From NCBI GenBank assembly GCA_963701015.1, contig OY969556.1:2480001-2544000 (forward strand): DNA of 64,000 nucleotides, written 5' to 3'. The notes beneath the pieces were generated by a model, which did no database searches, was not told the DNA's origin, and saw only the letters and a list, made by a program, of their open reading frames with translations. Position numbers and translations under genes: made by a program. Origin of the DNA: MFD09286-c1 sp963701015. Its GTDB lineage: Bacteria > Bacteroidota > Bacteroidia > Bacteroidales > DTGW01. This document shows positions 45,608-54,385 of this stretch, one piece after another; position 1 is the stretch's first letter, and each line of letters opens with the position of its first letter.

Positions 45608-45724
45608 CTAACTAGTTTCCTTATTTTTATTTCCTTCAAACTTCAATATTGCATATTTTACAAAACTATATGAAATATATATAAGTAAAGGCCAGCTTAA
45701 AAACCATAATATTTCTGTTATCAT
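45608..45724 (-). CDS. Small membrane protein after cydB, candidate cytochrome bd subunit (CydX-like)
   Basis: A 38-codon ORF that starts with ATG at 45724, 10 bp after the cydB stop, and ends with TAG at 45608. It is one hydrophobic helix ('ILWFLSWPLLIYISYS' and on to 'FVKYAILKF') followed by a charged tail (Glu, Lys, Asn). The layout is the same as CydX/CydS/AppX subunits, which are 30-40-residue one-helix proteins encoded directly after cydB that stabilise the oxidase haems. The sequence is not obviously CydX, so homology is not claimed. There is no Shine-Dalgarno, as for most genes here. Position and shape support it; expression would prove it. Confidence 0.6.
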   Translation of the reverse strand: MITEILWFLSWPLLIYISYSFVKYAILKFEGNKNKETS

Positions 45725-45734
45725 AATTTTATTT

Positions 45735-46907
45735 TTAATAGGTATGAGTTTCTGTTTTCATTTCATCCAAATCAATTTTCTTATTATCTATTGCACGCCA
45801 CGCAAACCAAATATAAGCCAAAACAAAAGGAACAAATAATGACACATAACTCATTGCAGTTAATGTATAATGGCTGGATGAACTGTTTTCAATAGTTAGC
45901 GAACTTTGCAAATCGCTTGTTGATGGATAGTATGCTGTATTGTTAAAACCTGCCAGTAAAAATAATGCAAATACTGTAAGAATAGTTCCTAATCCAGTAA
46001 ACCAAATTCCTTTTGAGCTCTGTTTAACAAAATTAAATATAGGCAGTATAATACCTGTTAAAACCAATACAACCCCAACAACAAATATTATTGCGACCAA
46101 AGGCATTGCAATTAAATTATGTAAATATTTAAAAGGTTCAATAAATACTTCCTTAGTTTGCGGATTTACAGCAAAACCATTCGATAATATCAACCATATA
46201 GCAAATATTAAAAAGAATATAACAAATGGTATAGCATTAAATAATAGTTGCTTTTTAACGCGTTCCACCATTTCAGTATTACTAATTCTATTCATAAAAT
46301 ATAACAATGCCAGAACCCTTGCCAAAAAGAATACGGTTAATCCTAATGTCAGGTTTTGAATATTTAAAGCAGCTTCTAAGCCATGTGCAGGGCCTGTCCA
46401 TTCCGAAATAACAGGCATTTTATTACCAGTTAAAATAGTTAAATTCATTTTATTCACAGTAAACCCCGATCCGGTAAAAAAAGTAGCAACTGCAGTCCCT
46501 ATTAAAATTGTGCCTAACAGTCCATTAATAAACAACAAAGTTTCATAAGTACGATGTCCAAATAAATTATTCGATTTTTTTCTATATTCATATGAAACAG
46601 CTTGAACGACAAAAGCTATTAATATGAGCATCCATACCCAATACGCACCTCCAAAACTGGTTGAGTAAAATAAAGGAAAAGAGGCAAAGAATGCACCACC
46701 AAAAGTCACAAGAGTTGTAAATGTAAACTCCCATTTCCGGCCTAAAACATTAACTAATATAGTTCTCTCTTCATCTGTTTTTCCAATTGTATAAATTAAT
46801 GTTTGTCCGCCTTGTACGAACATTAAAAAAACCAGTATTGCACCTAATAGGGATACAATAATCCACCAATATTGTTGCAATGTTATATAAGATAGTGATT
46901 CAAACAT
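45735..46907 (-). CDS. cydB: Cytochrome bd ubiquinol oxidase subunit II
   Basis: A 390-residue polytopic membrane protein with about nine hydrophobic helices. 'YWWIIVSLLGAILVFLMFVQGGQTL' opens it, followed by 'RTILVNVLGRKWEFTFTTLVTFGGAFFASFPLFY' and 'SFGGAYWVWMLILIAFVVQAVSYEYRKK', all CydB signatures. It forms the high-affinity terminal oxidase with CydA, reducing oxygen with quinol at the cytoplasmic membrane. The length (390) is close to the usual 380. It is cotranscribed with cydA (38 bp gap), and the micro-ORF follows 10 bp on. Confidence 0.95.
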   Translation of the reverse strand: MFESLSYITLQQYWWIIVSLLGAILVFLMFVQGGQTLIYTIGKTDEERTILVNVLGRKWEFTFTTLVTFGGAFFASFPLFYSTSFGGAYWVWMLILIAFVVQAVSYEYRKKSNNLFGHRTYETLLFINGLLGTILIGTAVATFFTGSGFTVNKMNLTILTGNKMPVISEWTGPAHGLEAALNIQNLTLGLTVFFLARVLALLYFMNRISNTEMVERVKKQLLFNAIPFVIFFLIFAIWLILSNGFAVNPQTKEVFIEPFKYLHNLIAMPLVAIIFVVGVVLVLTGIILPIFNFVKQSSKGIWFTGLGTILTVFALFLLAGFNNTAYYPSTSDLQSSLTIENSSSSHYTLTAMSYVSLFVPFVLAYIWFAWRAIDNKKIDLDEMKTETHTY

Positions 46908-46944
46908 AATTTAAAGTATTATATGTTATTATTATATTAATTGG

Positions 46945-48492
46945 TTAAGCAATATTATTTTCAGGTCCCTTTTTAATTTGGGTTACCATAATCTTAATTT
47001 CAGCAATAAGTAAAGCTGTAAAAATTATGGCAAACAATACAAATGTTATTTGTACCGAAGAAGATTTAATTTGCGAAACAGCAGCAATTGTTGGCATAAT
47101 ATCTTGAATAACCCAAGGCTGACGGCCAACTTCTGCAACTATCCAGCCAAGTTCACTTGCAATATATGCCAAAGGAATTGTCCATAATGCCGTATATAAA
47201 ATAAATCGTTTTTTATCTATTTTATTCTTCACAGTTAATATTAAAACAACCAAAAGCAAGGCAAAAAAATGTATCCCTAAAAATACCATAAACCTAAAAG
47301 AATAAAAGGTAGTAGGTACACTTGGTATAAGTTCATTAACATTACGATTGGCATAATAACCATATCCAAAATTCTTATAATTTTCCTGAAAGGTGTTTAA
47401 ATATGTACTTGCAAGGCTATCATTTCCAGCCTTTTTAGCTGTTTTATAATCAGCCAAGGCATTTATAGCAATTTCTCCTTTTTCAATTCTTTCTTTATAG
47501 GATAATATATTATGGTCAGGGTTTCCTTTAACCAAATCATATATTCCAGGTACATAAGCATTCGGATCGAGAAAAGCTAAATACGACAACATATTAGGAA
47601 TTTCAATTTTGAATTTAAAATCCTGCTTATTTGGGTCAGTTACATTTTTATTAGCTTGTAAAAAACCAATAGCTGCAAGTGGTGCATTTTGTTCGCCAGA
47701 ATAAAGATTTTCCATGGCTGCAAATTTCATAGGTTGGTATTTTGCCATTTTGCGTGCCGAACCATCACCAGTAAGAATAATAAATGCAGATGAAAGCAAA
47801 CCAAAAGATGCGGCAACCAAAATACTTTTTTTAGCAAATAAGTGTTCGCGATTTTTTAATAGAAACCAAGCTGATACTCCAATTACAAATATAGACGACA
47901 ATACATATCCCGATGAAATAGTATGAAGAAATTTATTTATGGCAACCGGTGAAAACAAAACTTGCCAAAAATTAACCATTTCATTTCGCACGGTATCTGG
48001 GTTGAATTTCATGCCTGTAGGATATTGCATCCACGCATTGGCAACTAAAATCCATAAAGCGGATAGGTTTGAACCAATTGCAACCAACCATGTTGAAAGC
48101 AAATGAAATTTTTTGCTCACTTTATTCCAACCAAAAAACATTACAGCAATAAATGTCGATTCAAGAAAAAATGCAAGAATTCCTTCAATGGCAAGAGGAG
48201 CACCGAATATATCGCCAACGAACCATGAATAATTTGACCAGTTGGTGCCAAATTCAAATTCAAGAATAATTCCGGTTGCTACGCCAATAGCAAAATTAAT
48301 GCCGAATAAAGTCATCCAAAACTTGGTTATACGTTTCCATTCAGGGTCGCCAGTTTTAACGTATAAAGTTTCCATAAAAGCAACAATAAATGAAAGGCCA
48401 AGCGTTAAAGGCACAAATAGCCAGTGATAGATTGCAGTAAGTGCAAATTGAGCACGAGACCAATCAACAAGCGAAAAATCAATGTGTTCCAT
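46945..48492 (-). CDS. cydA: Cytochrome bd ubiquinol oxidase subunit I
   Basis: A 515-residue polytopic subunit that carries the haems b558, b595 and d. 'RAQFALTAIYHWLFVPLTLG' supplies the early axial His. 'FGTNWSNYSWFVGDIFGAPLAIEG' and 'FFLESTFIAVMFFGWNKVS' hold the conserved Glu region of the proton path. 'TGDGSARKMAKYQPMKFAA' and 'GWIVAEVGRQPWVIQDIMPT' are the C-terminal CydA signatures. It looks like a short-Q-loop form. The enzyme gives respiration at low oxygen, consistent with the flavodiiron protein in the window. It is preceded by DUF4492 (18 bp). Confidence 0.96.
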   Translation of the reverse strand: MEHIDFSLVDWSRAQFALTAIYHWLFVPLTLGLSFIVAFMETLYVKTGDPEWKRITKFWMTLFGINFAIGVATGIILEFEFGTNWSNYSWFVGDIFGAPLAIEGILAFFLESTFIAVMFFGWNKVSKKFHLLSTWLVAIGSNLSALWILVANAWMQYPTGMKFNPDTVRNEMVNFWQVLFSPVAINKFLHTISSGYVLSSIFVIGVSAWFLLKNREHLFAKKSILVAASFGLLSSAFIILTGDGSARKMAKYQPMKFAAMENLYSGEQNAPLAAIGFLQANKNVTDPNKQDFKFKIEIPNMLSYLAFLDPNAYVPGIYDLVKGNPDHNILSYKERIEKGEIAINALADYKTAKKAGNDSLASTYLNTFQENYKNFGYGYYANRNVNELIPSVPTTFYSFRFMVFLGIHFFALLLVVLILTVKNKIDKKRFILYTALWTIPLAYIASELGWIVAEVGRQPWVIQDIMPTIAAVSQIKSSSVQITFVLFAIIFTALLIAEIKIMVTQIKKGPENNIA

Positions 48493-48510
48493 ATATTAAT
48501 TTTTATATAA

Positions 48511-48726
48511 TTATTTTTTAATTGTCAACTGTTCAAATACATAATTGCTTCTTTCGGAATTAGTTTTAAAATTGGTTTTTAAAAAATCGTGAAAGAAAAA
48601 TAATTTTAATACAACAAAAATTATAATTAATTTAATAATTATAATTAACCAAAGCCTTTTCCCAACAGTCATTTTTTTAAAACCTTCAAAATAAAACTGA
48701 AATATATTTTTAAAAATTCGTAGCAT
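48511..48726 (-). CDS. DUF4492 small membrane protein, head of the cyd operon
   Basis: A 71-residue protein with a single hydrophobic helix (about 25-50) preceded by 'FQFYFEGFKKMTVGKRLWL' and followed by 'KLFFFHDFL'. This is the pattern of the DUF4492 family, which in Bacteroidota is encoded just before cydA. A role in cytochrome bd assembly is suggested by that constant location; no function is established to my knowledge. Gap to cydA is 18 bp. Confidence 0.8.
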   Translation of the reverse strand: MLRIFKNIFQFYFEGFKKMTVGKRLWLIIIIKLIIIFVVLKLFFFHDFLKTNFKTNSERSNYVFEQLTIKK

Positions 48727-49217
48727 TTTGAATCAATTCAGGTTGAGAATATTTAATCAATTTTATTTTAAATTAAATCTGAAATTGAAATTTTCAAAAT
48801 TTCTTTTGCAATAATCAATTAAATAGACGCATATAAAGTTATAAATTTATTTTCGTACTATAAAAATTAAAGTTTTAAACATTTAGATATTTAATTACTT
48901 GATTATTTGTTTTTTTCATAAAATGCTTATTTAGAATTATTATAAATTTCATAAAATTGTAAAAAATTGATTTATAGAAATGTACATTCTAATTGTAATT
49001 AATTATTAATTCAAAATACGAATTATTCTATTGATTATCTTATAATTAAAATCATAAACACTAAAACATGTTTTAAAAGAATAAAATGATATTTATAAAT
49101 TCAATTATGAAATTATAAAATAACCTAATCGTCAGTTAAAAAAATATTAAAAATTTAAAACCGCATAGTAGTTATGATTAAAAAAAAGACATTTGCAATT
49201 TACCTTGAACTATAAAT
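48727..49217. other. Long AT-rich intergenic region upstream of the cyd operon and the AKR gene
   Basis: A 491-bp region between the divergent cyd operon and aldo/keto reductase gene. I see only A/T-rich sequence, without a hairpin, an ORF or a clear operator. Control by oxygen would be expected to act here, but no FNR-type palindrome is convincing. Confidence 0.4.
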
Positions 49218-50402
49218 ATGAATTATAAAAATTTAACACCCATTAAATCAAAAATGGAATATCGCCGATTTGGAAAGACCAACAAAAAATTAAGTGTTAT
49301 AACTTTAGGCGGAATGCGCTACAAACATGGATGGAACGAACCACGGAACCTTATTCCTAATGATACACTTGATGAATGTAGAGATACAGTGGAAAAGGCT
49401 TTTTCAATGGGCATAAATCATATTGAAACTGCTTATGGATATATGAAAAGTGAACATGCTTATGGAATTGTACTCAACGATATATTAAAGATAAAACGTG
49501 ATTCGTACTTTTTAATGACTAAAGGCGCACCATCAACAGCAGAAGAAACCCGTAAATTTGTTGAAGGACAGCTAAAAGCTTTAAAAACCGATTACTTTGA
49601 CTTTTATGCCTGGCATGGTATGAATAATATGGAATTATTTGAAAAGGCATGTAAAAAAAATGGCCCGGTTGAAGAATTACTTAAACTAAAAAACGAAGGA
49701 ATTATAAAACATGTTGGATTTAGCACACATGCCCCGCTTGAGGTTATTATAAAAGCAATTGAAACTGATTTTTTTGAATTTGTGAATTTGCACTACTACT
49801 ATTTTTTTCAACGTAACAAAGGAGCGGTTGACTTGGCTCAGGCTAAAGATATGGGTGTATTTATTATTTCTCCTAATGATAAAGGTGGTCAATTGATAAA
49901 CCCATCACAAAAACTAAAAGATTTAACACATCCTTTAACTCCGATTCAGTGGAATGCAAGGTTTTGCTTATCTAATCCTGCTATTCATACTTTGAGTTTT
50001 GGATTTCCTGCAACTTCGCCATTTGATCAGGTTGATGGTATTTTCCCAACATCTATCCCTTTAATTGAGCAAGATGCAAACATTAAAATGAAAATGGATA
50101 GCCAGCGATTGCTGGATAAATATGCTGAATTTGATGGATATTGTATGGCAAATGACCCATCTGGAATTAATATTCCGGAAATATTGCGTTTCCGAACTAT
50201 GCTTAAATGTTATGACATGAAAAATTTTGGAGTTTACAGGTATAATATGTTTCTGGAAAAAGACAATTGGTTCCAGGGGGCATTTCCAACGCAAGATAAA
50301 CTTGATAAAATTGATTTGAGCAAATGCCCCGAAAATATTCCAATTGTTGAGCTCCTGAAAGAAACACACGAAGCATTATATAAAACAAAAGACAAAATAT
50401 AA
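49218..50402 (+). CDS. Aldo/keto reductase
   Basis: A 394-residue protein with an AKR TIM barrel in its first 300 residues. 'MEYRRFGKTNKKLSVITLGG' is the usual opening. The catalytic tetrad is visible as Asp/Tyr in 'INHIETAYGYMKSEH', Lys in 'FLMTKGAP' and His in 'YAWHGMNNME'. 'IKHVGFSTHAPLEV' is a typical nucleotide-side motif. The C-terminal 90 residues (after about 305) resemble the extra ferredoxin-like or helical extension of the larger YgjR/TIGR-type AKRs, but few Cys are present, so a Fe-S cluster is unlikely. ATG at 49254 is an alternative start right before 'EYRRFGKT'. The substrate is unknown. Confidence 0.9.
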   Translation: MNYKNLTPIKSKMEYRRFGKTNKKLSVITLGGMRYKHGWNEPRNLIPNDTLDECRDTVEKAFSMGINHIETAYGYMKSEHAYGIVLNDILKIKRDSYFLMTKGAPSTAEETRKFVEGQLKALKTDYFDFYAWHGMNNMELFEKACKKNGPVEELLKLKNEGIIKHVGFSTHAPLEVIIKAIETDFFEFVNLHYYYFFQRNKGAVDLAQAKDMGVFIISPNDKGGQLINPSQKLKDLTHPLTPIQWNARFCLSNPAIHTLSFGFPATSPFDQVDGIFPTSIPLIEQDANIKMKMDSQRLLDKYAEFDGYCMANDPSGINIPEILRFRTMLKCYDMKNFGVYRYNMFLEKDNWFQGAFPTQDKLDKIDLSKCPENIPIVELLKETHEALYKTKDKI

Positions 50403-50483
50403 TAATATTGTAAAAATTGATATAACTATTATTCATAAATAATTTAAACAAAAACATAGTTCAACTATTTAAATATAAATGTT

Positions 50484-50912
50484 ATGGAAGAAATAAAAAA
50501 ATTAATGGAAGCAATTGAAAGGCTGATTCCAGAATATATGGCGAATCCAATAGATAAAAATATTACTGATGGAAGTCTTGCAGTTTGTATTATTGATGAA
50601 GAAAACAATGTTTTTGGTAAACTTTTGGGCAAAGATGTTATTAAAACGAGACAATCGTATAAAATAGCCTGGACAAAAGCCAGCCAGGTTTGGATTACCG
50701 GCTATAAAACCGGTGAATACGAAACACTGGTTTATTCAGGAAAAGTTGATGAATCGAAGTATCGCATTACTCGGCCTGATATGATTGGTTGGGAAGGCGG
50801 ACAGCCCATAATTTTAAAAAGTGGTAAAAAACTTAGCATAGGTTTCAGTGGTTTTCGTGGAGTTAGTGATTTGGAAATTGTTGTAAGGGCTGTTAAATTG
50901 GCTAATATATAA
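50484..50912 (+). CDS. GlcG/HbpS-family-like protein
   Basis: A 142-residue protein without signal peptide. The layout resembles the GlcG/HbpS (haem-degrading/corrinoid-binding) family: a first helix, then 'SLAVCIIDEENNVFGKLLGK', 'YKIAWTKASQVWITGYKTGE', 'IGWEGGQPIILKSGKKLSIGFSGFRGVSDLEIV'. The 'GGQPI...GKKLSIGFSG' loop is the family hallmark. It lies 81 bp after the aldo/keto reductase, so the two may be an operon. The binding partner (haem, cobalamin or another cofactor) is not visible. Confidence 0.65.
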   Translation: MEEIKKLMEAIERLIPEYMANPIDKNITDGSLAVCIIDEENNVFGKLLGKDVIKTRQSYKIAWTKASQVWITGYKTGEYETLVYSGKVDESKYRITRPDMIGWEGGQPIILKSGKKLSIGFSGFRGVSDLEIVVRAVKLANI

Positions 50913-51064
50913 TTATTAACCAAATCGTTATAAATTGTTTTTATTTTAATATTAACTTCCCATTTCAATGTGTTATTATTAAATCTAAATTAAATTTTAA
51001 GCTAATCCAAGAATTACATTACTTCATAATAACTAAATGTTTAAATTTGATTTGAAACGATCAT

Positions 51065-51072
51065 TAATTTTG
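51065..51072 (+). promoter_or_regulatory. Bacteroidota-type -7 promoter element (TAATTTTG)
   Basis: TAATTTTG matches TAnnTTTG and ends 10 bp before the ATG at 51083. Two TTTG copies at 51046 and 51051 lie upstream but 15 bp or less away, closer than the usual 18-20 bp. Confidence 0.35.
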
Positions 51073-51082
51073 AATCGAATAA

Positions 51083-52222
51083 ATGAGCATACTTAGTACT
51101 TTTCGTTTGGTTTATTTAATTGGGGCAGTAAATGCAGGATTCTTCAGTTGCCTAATTTTCTCAAAAAAAAGCCGAACTATTGCGGATAATATTTTGGGAA
51201 TTTGGTTAATTGTATTATTTGCTCAATTGTTTATCCCGTTTTTATATCTTGCGAACCTAGATATTTATTATAAATATGCAGGTTATGAAATAGTTTTTTA
51301 TACATTTCACCCGTTTTTATTGTATCTTTATGTAAAGTCAACTATTGGAAGGCTTCCGAATAAAAAAGTAATTATTTGGAATACCGTAATAATTATTATA
51401 TCCGAAATTTCAGCTTTATCATTCTTTATTTTTCCCGCAAAAGAAAGATTGCTATTTATTGAAGGTAAAGAGTTATTGCCAATAATTTATTTGCCTATAA
51501 TTATAATAATGATATTATATTTTTTATATAACATTTATTTGAGTTATACGGTATTAAAAGATTATAAAAATAATGTTTTACAAGTATATTCATATCGCGA
51601 AAACATTGACTTGCTATGGTTACGTCGATTAGTTGTACTTTTCGCCGCTATCTCATTTCTTGTTTTTCCATTAGGGTTTTATTCCTATTATGTATTACAT
51701 TCACTGGTTTATGCTGATTATTTCTTTTTTATAACACTTGTAATATTTATTTTCTTTTTAGGATATTGGGGTTACCAACAAGGACAGATATTTAATTTTA
51801 ACTATAATGATGAAAATACCGAAGTAACAATTATTCCAGAACCAGCCATAATTGAAGTAAATAATACTGTTAATAAACAATTTAAAAAGGAATCGAAACT
51901 ATTGCAAGAAGTTATGAAAGTCAAAAAACCTTATCTTGAACCAACATTAACTATTCATGATTTGGCCAGTTTAATTGAAATTCCATCACACCAACTTTCG
52001 AAAGTTATTAACAAGGAATTTTCATGCAATTTTTTCGAATTTATAAATAAATATAGAATAGAAGATTTCAAACAAAAAGCATTTTTACCTGAATATCAAA
52101 ATATGACAATTCTTGGCATAGCGCTAAATTGCGGCTTTAATTCAAAGTCAGCATTCAATCGCATTTTTAAAGATATTACAGGCCTTACTCCTGGCGATTT
52201 TATAAAAAAACATAGGCCTTAA
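51083..52222 (+). CDS. Membrane-anchored AraC-family transcriptional regulator
   Basis: A 379-residue protein. Seven hydrophobic segments fill the first 230 residues ('LVYLIGAVNAGFFSCLIF', 'NILGIWLIVLFAQLFIPFLYL', 'IIWNTVIIIISEISALSFFIF', 'LPIIIIMILYFLYNIYLSY', 'VLFAAISFLVFPLGFYSYY', 'YFFFITLVIFIFFLGYW'). A short linker leads to a C-terminal AraC HTH domain (about 285-375): 'LTIHDLASLIEIPSHQLSKVIN' and 'ILGIALNCGFNSKSAFNRIFKDITGLTPGDF'. The DNA-binding pair of helices is complete. It lies 134 bp before the LolA-like/ABC operon and probably regulates it; that is inference from position. Confidence 0.88.
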   Translation: MSILSTFRLVYLIGAVNAGFFSCLIFSKKSRTIADNILGIWLIVLFAQLFIPFLYLANLDIYYKYAGYEIVFYTFHPFLLYLYVKSTIGRLPNKKVIIWNTVIIIISEISALSFFIFPAKERLLFIEGKELLPIIYLPIIIIMILYFLYNIYLSYTVLKDYKNNVLQVYSYRENIDLLWLRRLVVLFAAISFLVFPLGFYSYYVLHSLVYADYFFFITLVIFIFFLGYWGYQQGQIFNFNYNDENTEVTIIPEPAIIEVNNTVNKQFKKESKLLQEVMKVKKPYLEPTLTIHDLASLIEIPSHQLSKVINKEFSCNFFEFINKYRIEDFKQKAFLPEYQNMTILGIALNCGFNSKSAFNRIFKDITGLTPGDFIKKHRP

Positions 52223-52271
52223 TTATATTGTCCTATTTTATTAGGACTTATTTTATATACTGATAATCATA

Positions 52272-52300
52272 TTGTTAATTATAAGTTTGTCCTAATTTTG
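52272..52300 (+). promoter_or_regulatory. Bacteroidota-type promoter of the LolA-like/ABC operon
   Basis: TTG at 52272 and TAATTTTG at 52293-52300 are 18 bp apart, matching the Bacteroidota TTTG-N19-TAnnTTTG promoter. A second TAAGTTTG at 52282-52289 overlaps. The region lies 57 bp before the ATG of the gene at 52357. Confidence 0.55.
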
Positions 52301-52356
52301 GAAACTGGGACGACAAGTTTTGATTCGTAGCTTTTCTTTGCATAAAAAAATTTACT

Positions 52357-53124
52357 ATGAGTTCGAAATTGTTTAAAGTCATTATTATTTTAGTATTTGG
52401 TTCAATATATTTTATAAACCAATTATATGGACAGGGACTATCTGCCATTGATATAGTTAAGAAAGCTGATGAAAAAAACCGCGGACAATCGAATAGCTCC
52501 GAAATGACAATGACGATTATACGACCCGATTGGACAAGAAGTATATCAATGAAAATGTGGTCGAAAAGTTCTAAATATTCATTAATTTACATTACTGATC
52601 CGGCAAAAGAAAAAGGACAGGTTTTTTTAAAACGTATAAATGAAATGTGGAATTGGGTGCCAAGTATTGAAAGACTTATAAAAGTACCGCCATCAATGAT
52701 GATGCAGTCATGGATGGGTTCGGATTTTACAAATGACGATTTGGTCAAAGAATCTTCACTTGTATCAGATTATACGCAAAAATTATTAGGTAAAGAATTA
52801 GTTCGTGGCCAGGAATGTTATAAAATAGAACTAATTCCTAAACCAGATGCTCCGGTAACATGGGGAAAAGTTATTATATGGATAACAACACATGGCTTCG
52901 ACCAATGGAAAATAGAATATTACGATGAAGATATGAATCTTATAAATGTGATGAATGCTTCAAATATTAAAAAGATGGGTGATAGGGAAATTCCTTCGCA
53001 TCTTGAAATTGAACCGGTGAATAAAAAGGGCAATAAAACATTAATAGATATACTTTACAGCAATTTTAACCAACAAATTGATGAAAGTTTTTTTTCACAA
53101 CAAAATATGAAGAAAATAAGGTAA
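52357..53124 (+). CDS. Outer membrane lipoprotein-sorting-like protein (LolA fold)
   Basis: A 255-residue periplasmic protein (signal peptide 1-26, ending 'LYGQGLSA'). The body follows the 'outer membrane lipoprotein-sorting protein' family: 'IVKKADEKNRGQSNSSEMTM', 'RPDWTRSISMKMWSKSSKYSLIYI', 'WNWVPSIERLIKVPPSMMMQSWMG', 'DFTNDDLVKESSLV' and 'WGKVIIWITTHGFDQWKIEYY'. This is a LolA/RseB-type lipid-binding half barrel. It is first in an operon with two FtsX-type permeases and an ATPase (18, 22 and 18 bp gaps). That suggests it carries a lipid or lipoprotein that the ABC complex passes on; export from the outer leaflet is a reasonable guess. Confidence 0.85.
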   Translation: MSSKLFKVIIILVFGSIYFINQLYGQGLSAIDIVKKADEKNRGQSNSSEMTMTIIRPDWTRSISMKMWSKSSKYSLIYITDPAKEKGQVFLKRINEMWNWVPSIERLIKVPPSMMMQSWMGSDFTNDDLVKESSLVSDYTQKLLGKELVRGQECYKIELIPKPDAPVTWGKVIIWITTHGFDQWKIEYYDEDMNLINVMNASNIKKMGDREIPSHLEIEPVNKKGNKTLIDILYSNFNQQIDESFFSQQNMKKIR

Positions 53125-53142
53125 CAATAAATTTCATTTATT

Positions 53143-54363
53143 ATGAACATATATATTCAACTTGCGTGGCGTAATCTCTGGCGAAACAAGCGAAGAACAA
53201 TAATTACAAGTGCTTCCATCTTTTTTGGTGTTGTGTTTTCATCAATTATGACTTCGATGCAGGAAGGTTCGTATGCACAAATGATTAAAACAATTGTTAA
53301 TTCCTATTCAGGTTATATACAGGTTCACAAAACAGGATACTGGGAAGATAAAGTCATTAACAACTCATTTACTTATTCTCCTGAAATTCGTAACGAAGTT
53401 TCAAAAGAAAATCAAGTTACTAACTTTTCACCACGGTTGGAAACATACGCCCTTGCTTCAAGCGCTGACCTAACCAAAGGGGTTATGGTTATAGGAATTT
53501 CACCAAAAGATGAAGATTGCATAACAAGCCTTTCAAAAAAAATTATTAGCGGTAATTACATTTTGCCAAATGATAGTAGTGTTCTGGTTGGCAATACGCT
53601 CGCAAAACATATGCAACTTAAAGTCAATGATACAATAGTATTACTTAGCCAGGGATATCATGGTGTAAGCGCCGCAGGAAAGTATCGGGTTAAAGGAATT
53701 ATAAAACAACCTTCGCCGGAACTCGACCGAATTGTTGTATATATGGATATAAATCAATGCCAGCAATTATTTTCAGCCGACAACAAAATAACATCATTGG
53801 TAATTATGACCCAAAATACTGACAATGTTGCAAATGTAAAAAAAGATTTATCGGCCAAACTTGGAAAAAATTATGAAGTAAAGGACTGGAAAGAAATAAA
53901 CCAAATTTTGATGAAACAAATTGATAGTGACAGAGCTTCAGGTTTCATTATAAAAGGTCTTCTATATTTAATATTAGCCTTTGGTATATTTGGAACTGTA
54001 ATGATGATGACACTTGAACGTAGAAAAGAATTTGGTGTTTTGGTTGCTGTTGGAATGCAAAAATATCGCCTGAGTTATATGCTTTTACTTGAAACATTAT
54101 TTATTGGAGTTTTGGGAAGCATTACCGGAATTTTATTTAGTTTACCAATTGCCTGGTATTTTAAATTTCATCCTATTCCGTTTACCGGACAAACAGCAGA
54201 ATCAATGCTACAAATGGGTTTTGAACCTGTTATGTCATTTAGTATTCACCCCTCGGTATTTTATGTTCAGGCAATGATAATACTTGTAATAAGTTTGTTG
54301 ATAGGCTTATATCCAATATTAGTTACATCCCAACTTAAGGTAAATAAAGCATTACATAGTTAA
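53143..54363 (+). CDS. ABC transporter permease, LolC/LolE-MacB type (FtsX domain), first copy
   Basis: A 406-residue permease. The amphipathic start 'YIQLAWRNLWRNKRRTIIT' and first helix (about 20-45) are the MacB_PCD pattern. A large periplasmic domain (about 45-265; 'SGYIQVHKTGYWEDKVINNS') follows. Three C-terminal helices form the FtsX domain ('GLLYLILAFGIFGTVMMMTLERRKEFGVL', 'LLETLFIGVLGSITGILFSLPIAWY', 'VQAMIILVISLLIGLYPILV'). It pairs with the next permease and the ATPase. Such complexes pull lipoproteins or other substrates out of the inner membrane. Confidence 0.93.
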   Translation: MNIYIQLAWRNLWRNKRRTIITSASIFFGVVFSSIMTSMQEGSYAQMIKTIVNSYSGYIQVHKTGYWEDKVINNSFTYSPEIRNEVSKENQVTNFSPRLETYALASSADLTKGVMVIGISPKDEDCITSLSKKIISGNYILPNDSSVLVGNTLAKHMQLKVNDTIVLLSQGYHGVSAAGKYRVKGIIKQPSPELDRIVVYMDINQCQQLFSADNKITSLVIMTQNTDNVANVKKDLSAKLGKNYEVKDWKEINQILMKQIDSDRASGFIIKGLLYLILAFGIFGTVMMMTLERRKEFGVLVAVGMQKYRLSYMLLLETLFIGVLGSITGILFSLPIAWYFKFHPIPFTGQTAESMLQMGFEPVMSFSIHPSVFYVQAMIILVISLLIGLYPILVTSQLKVNKALHS

Positions 54364-54385
54364 TTCTTAATAAAAACAAATATTT

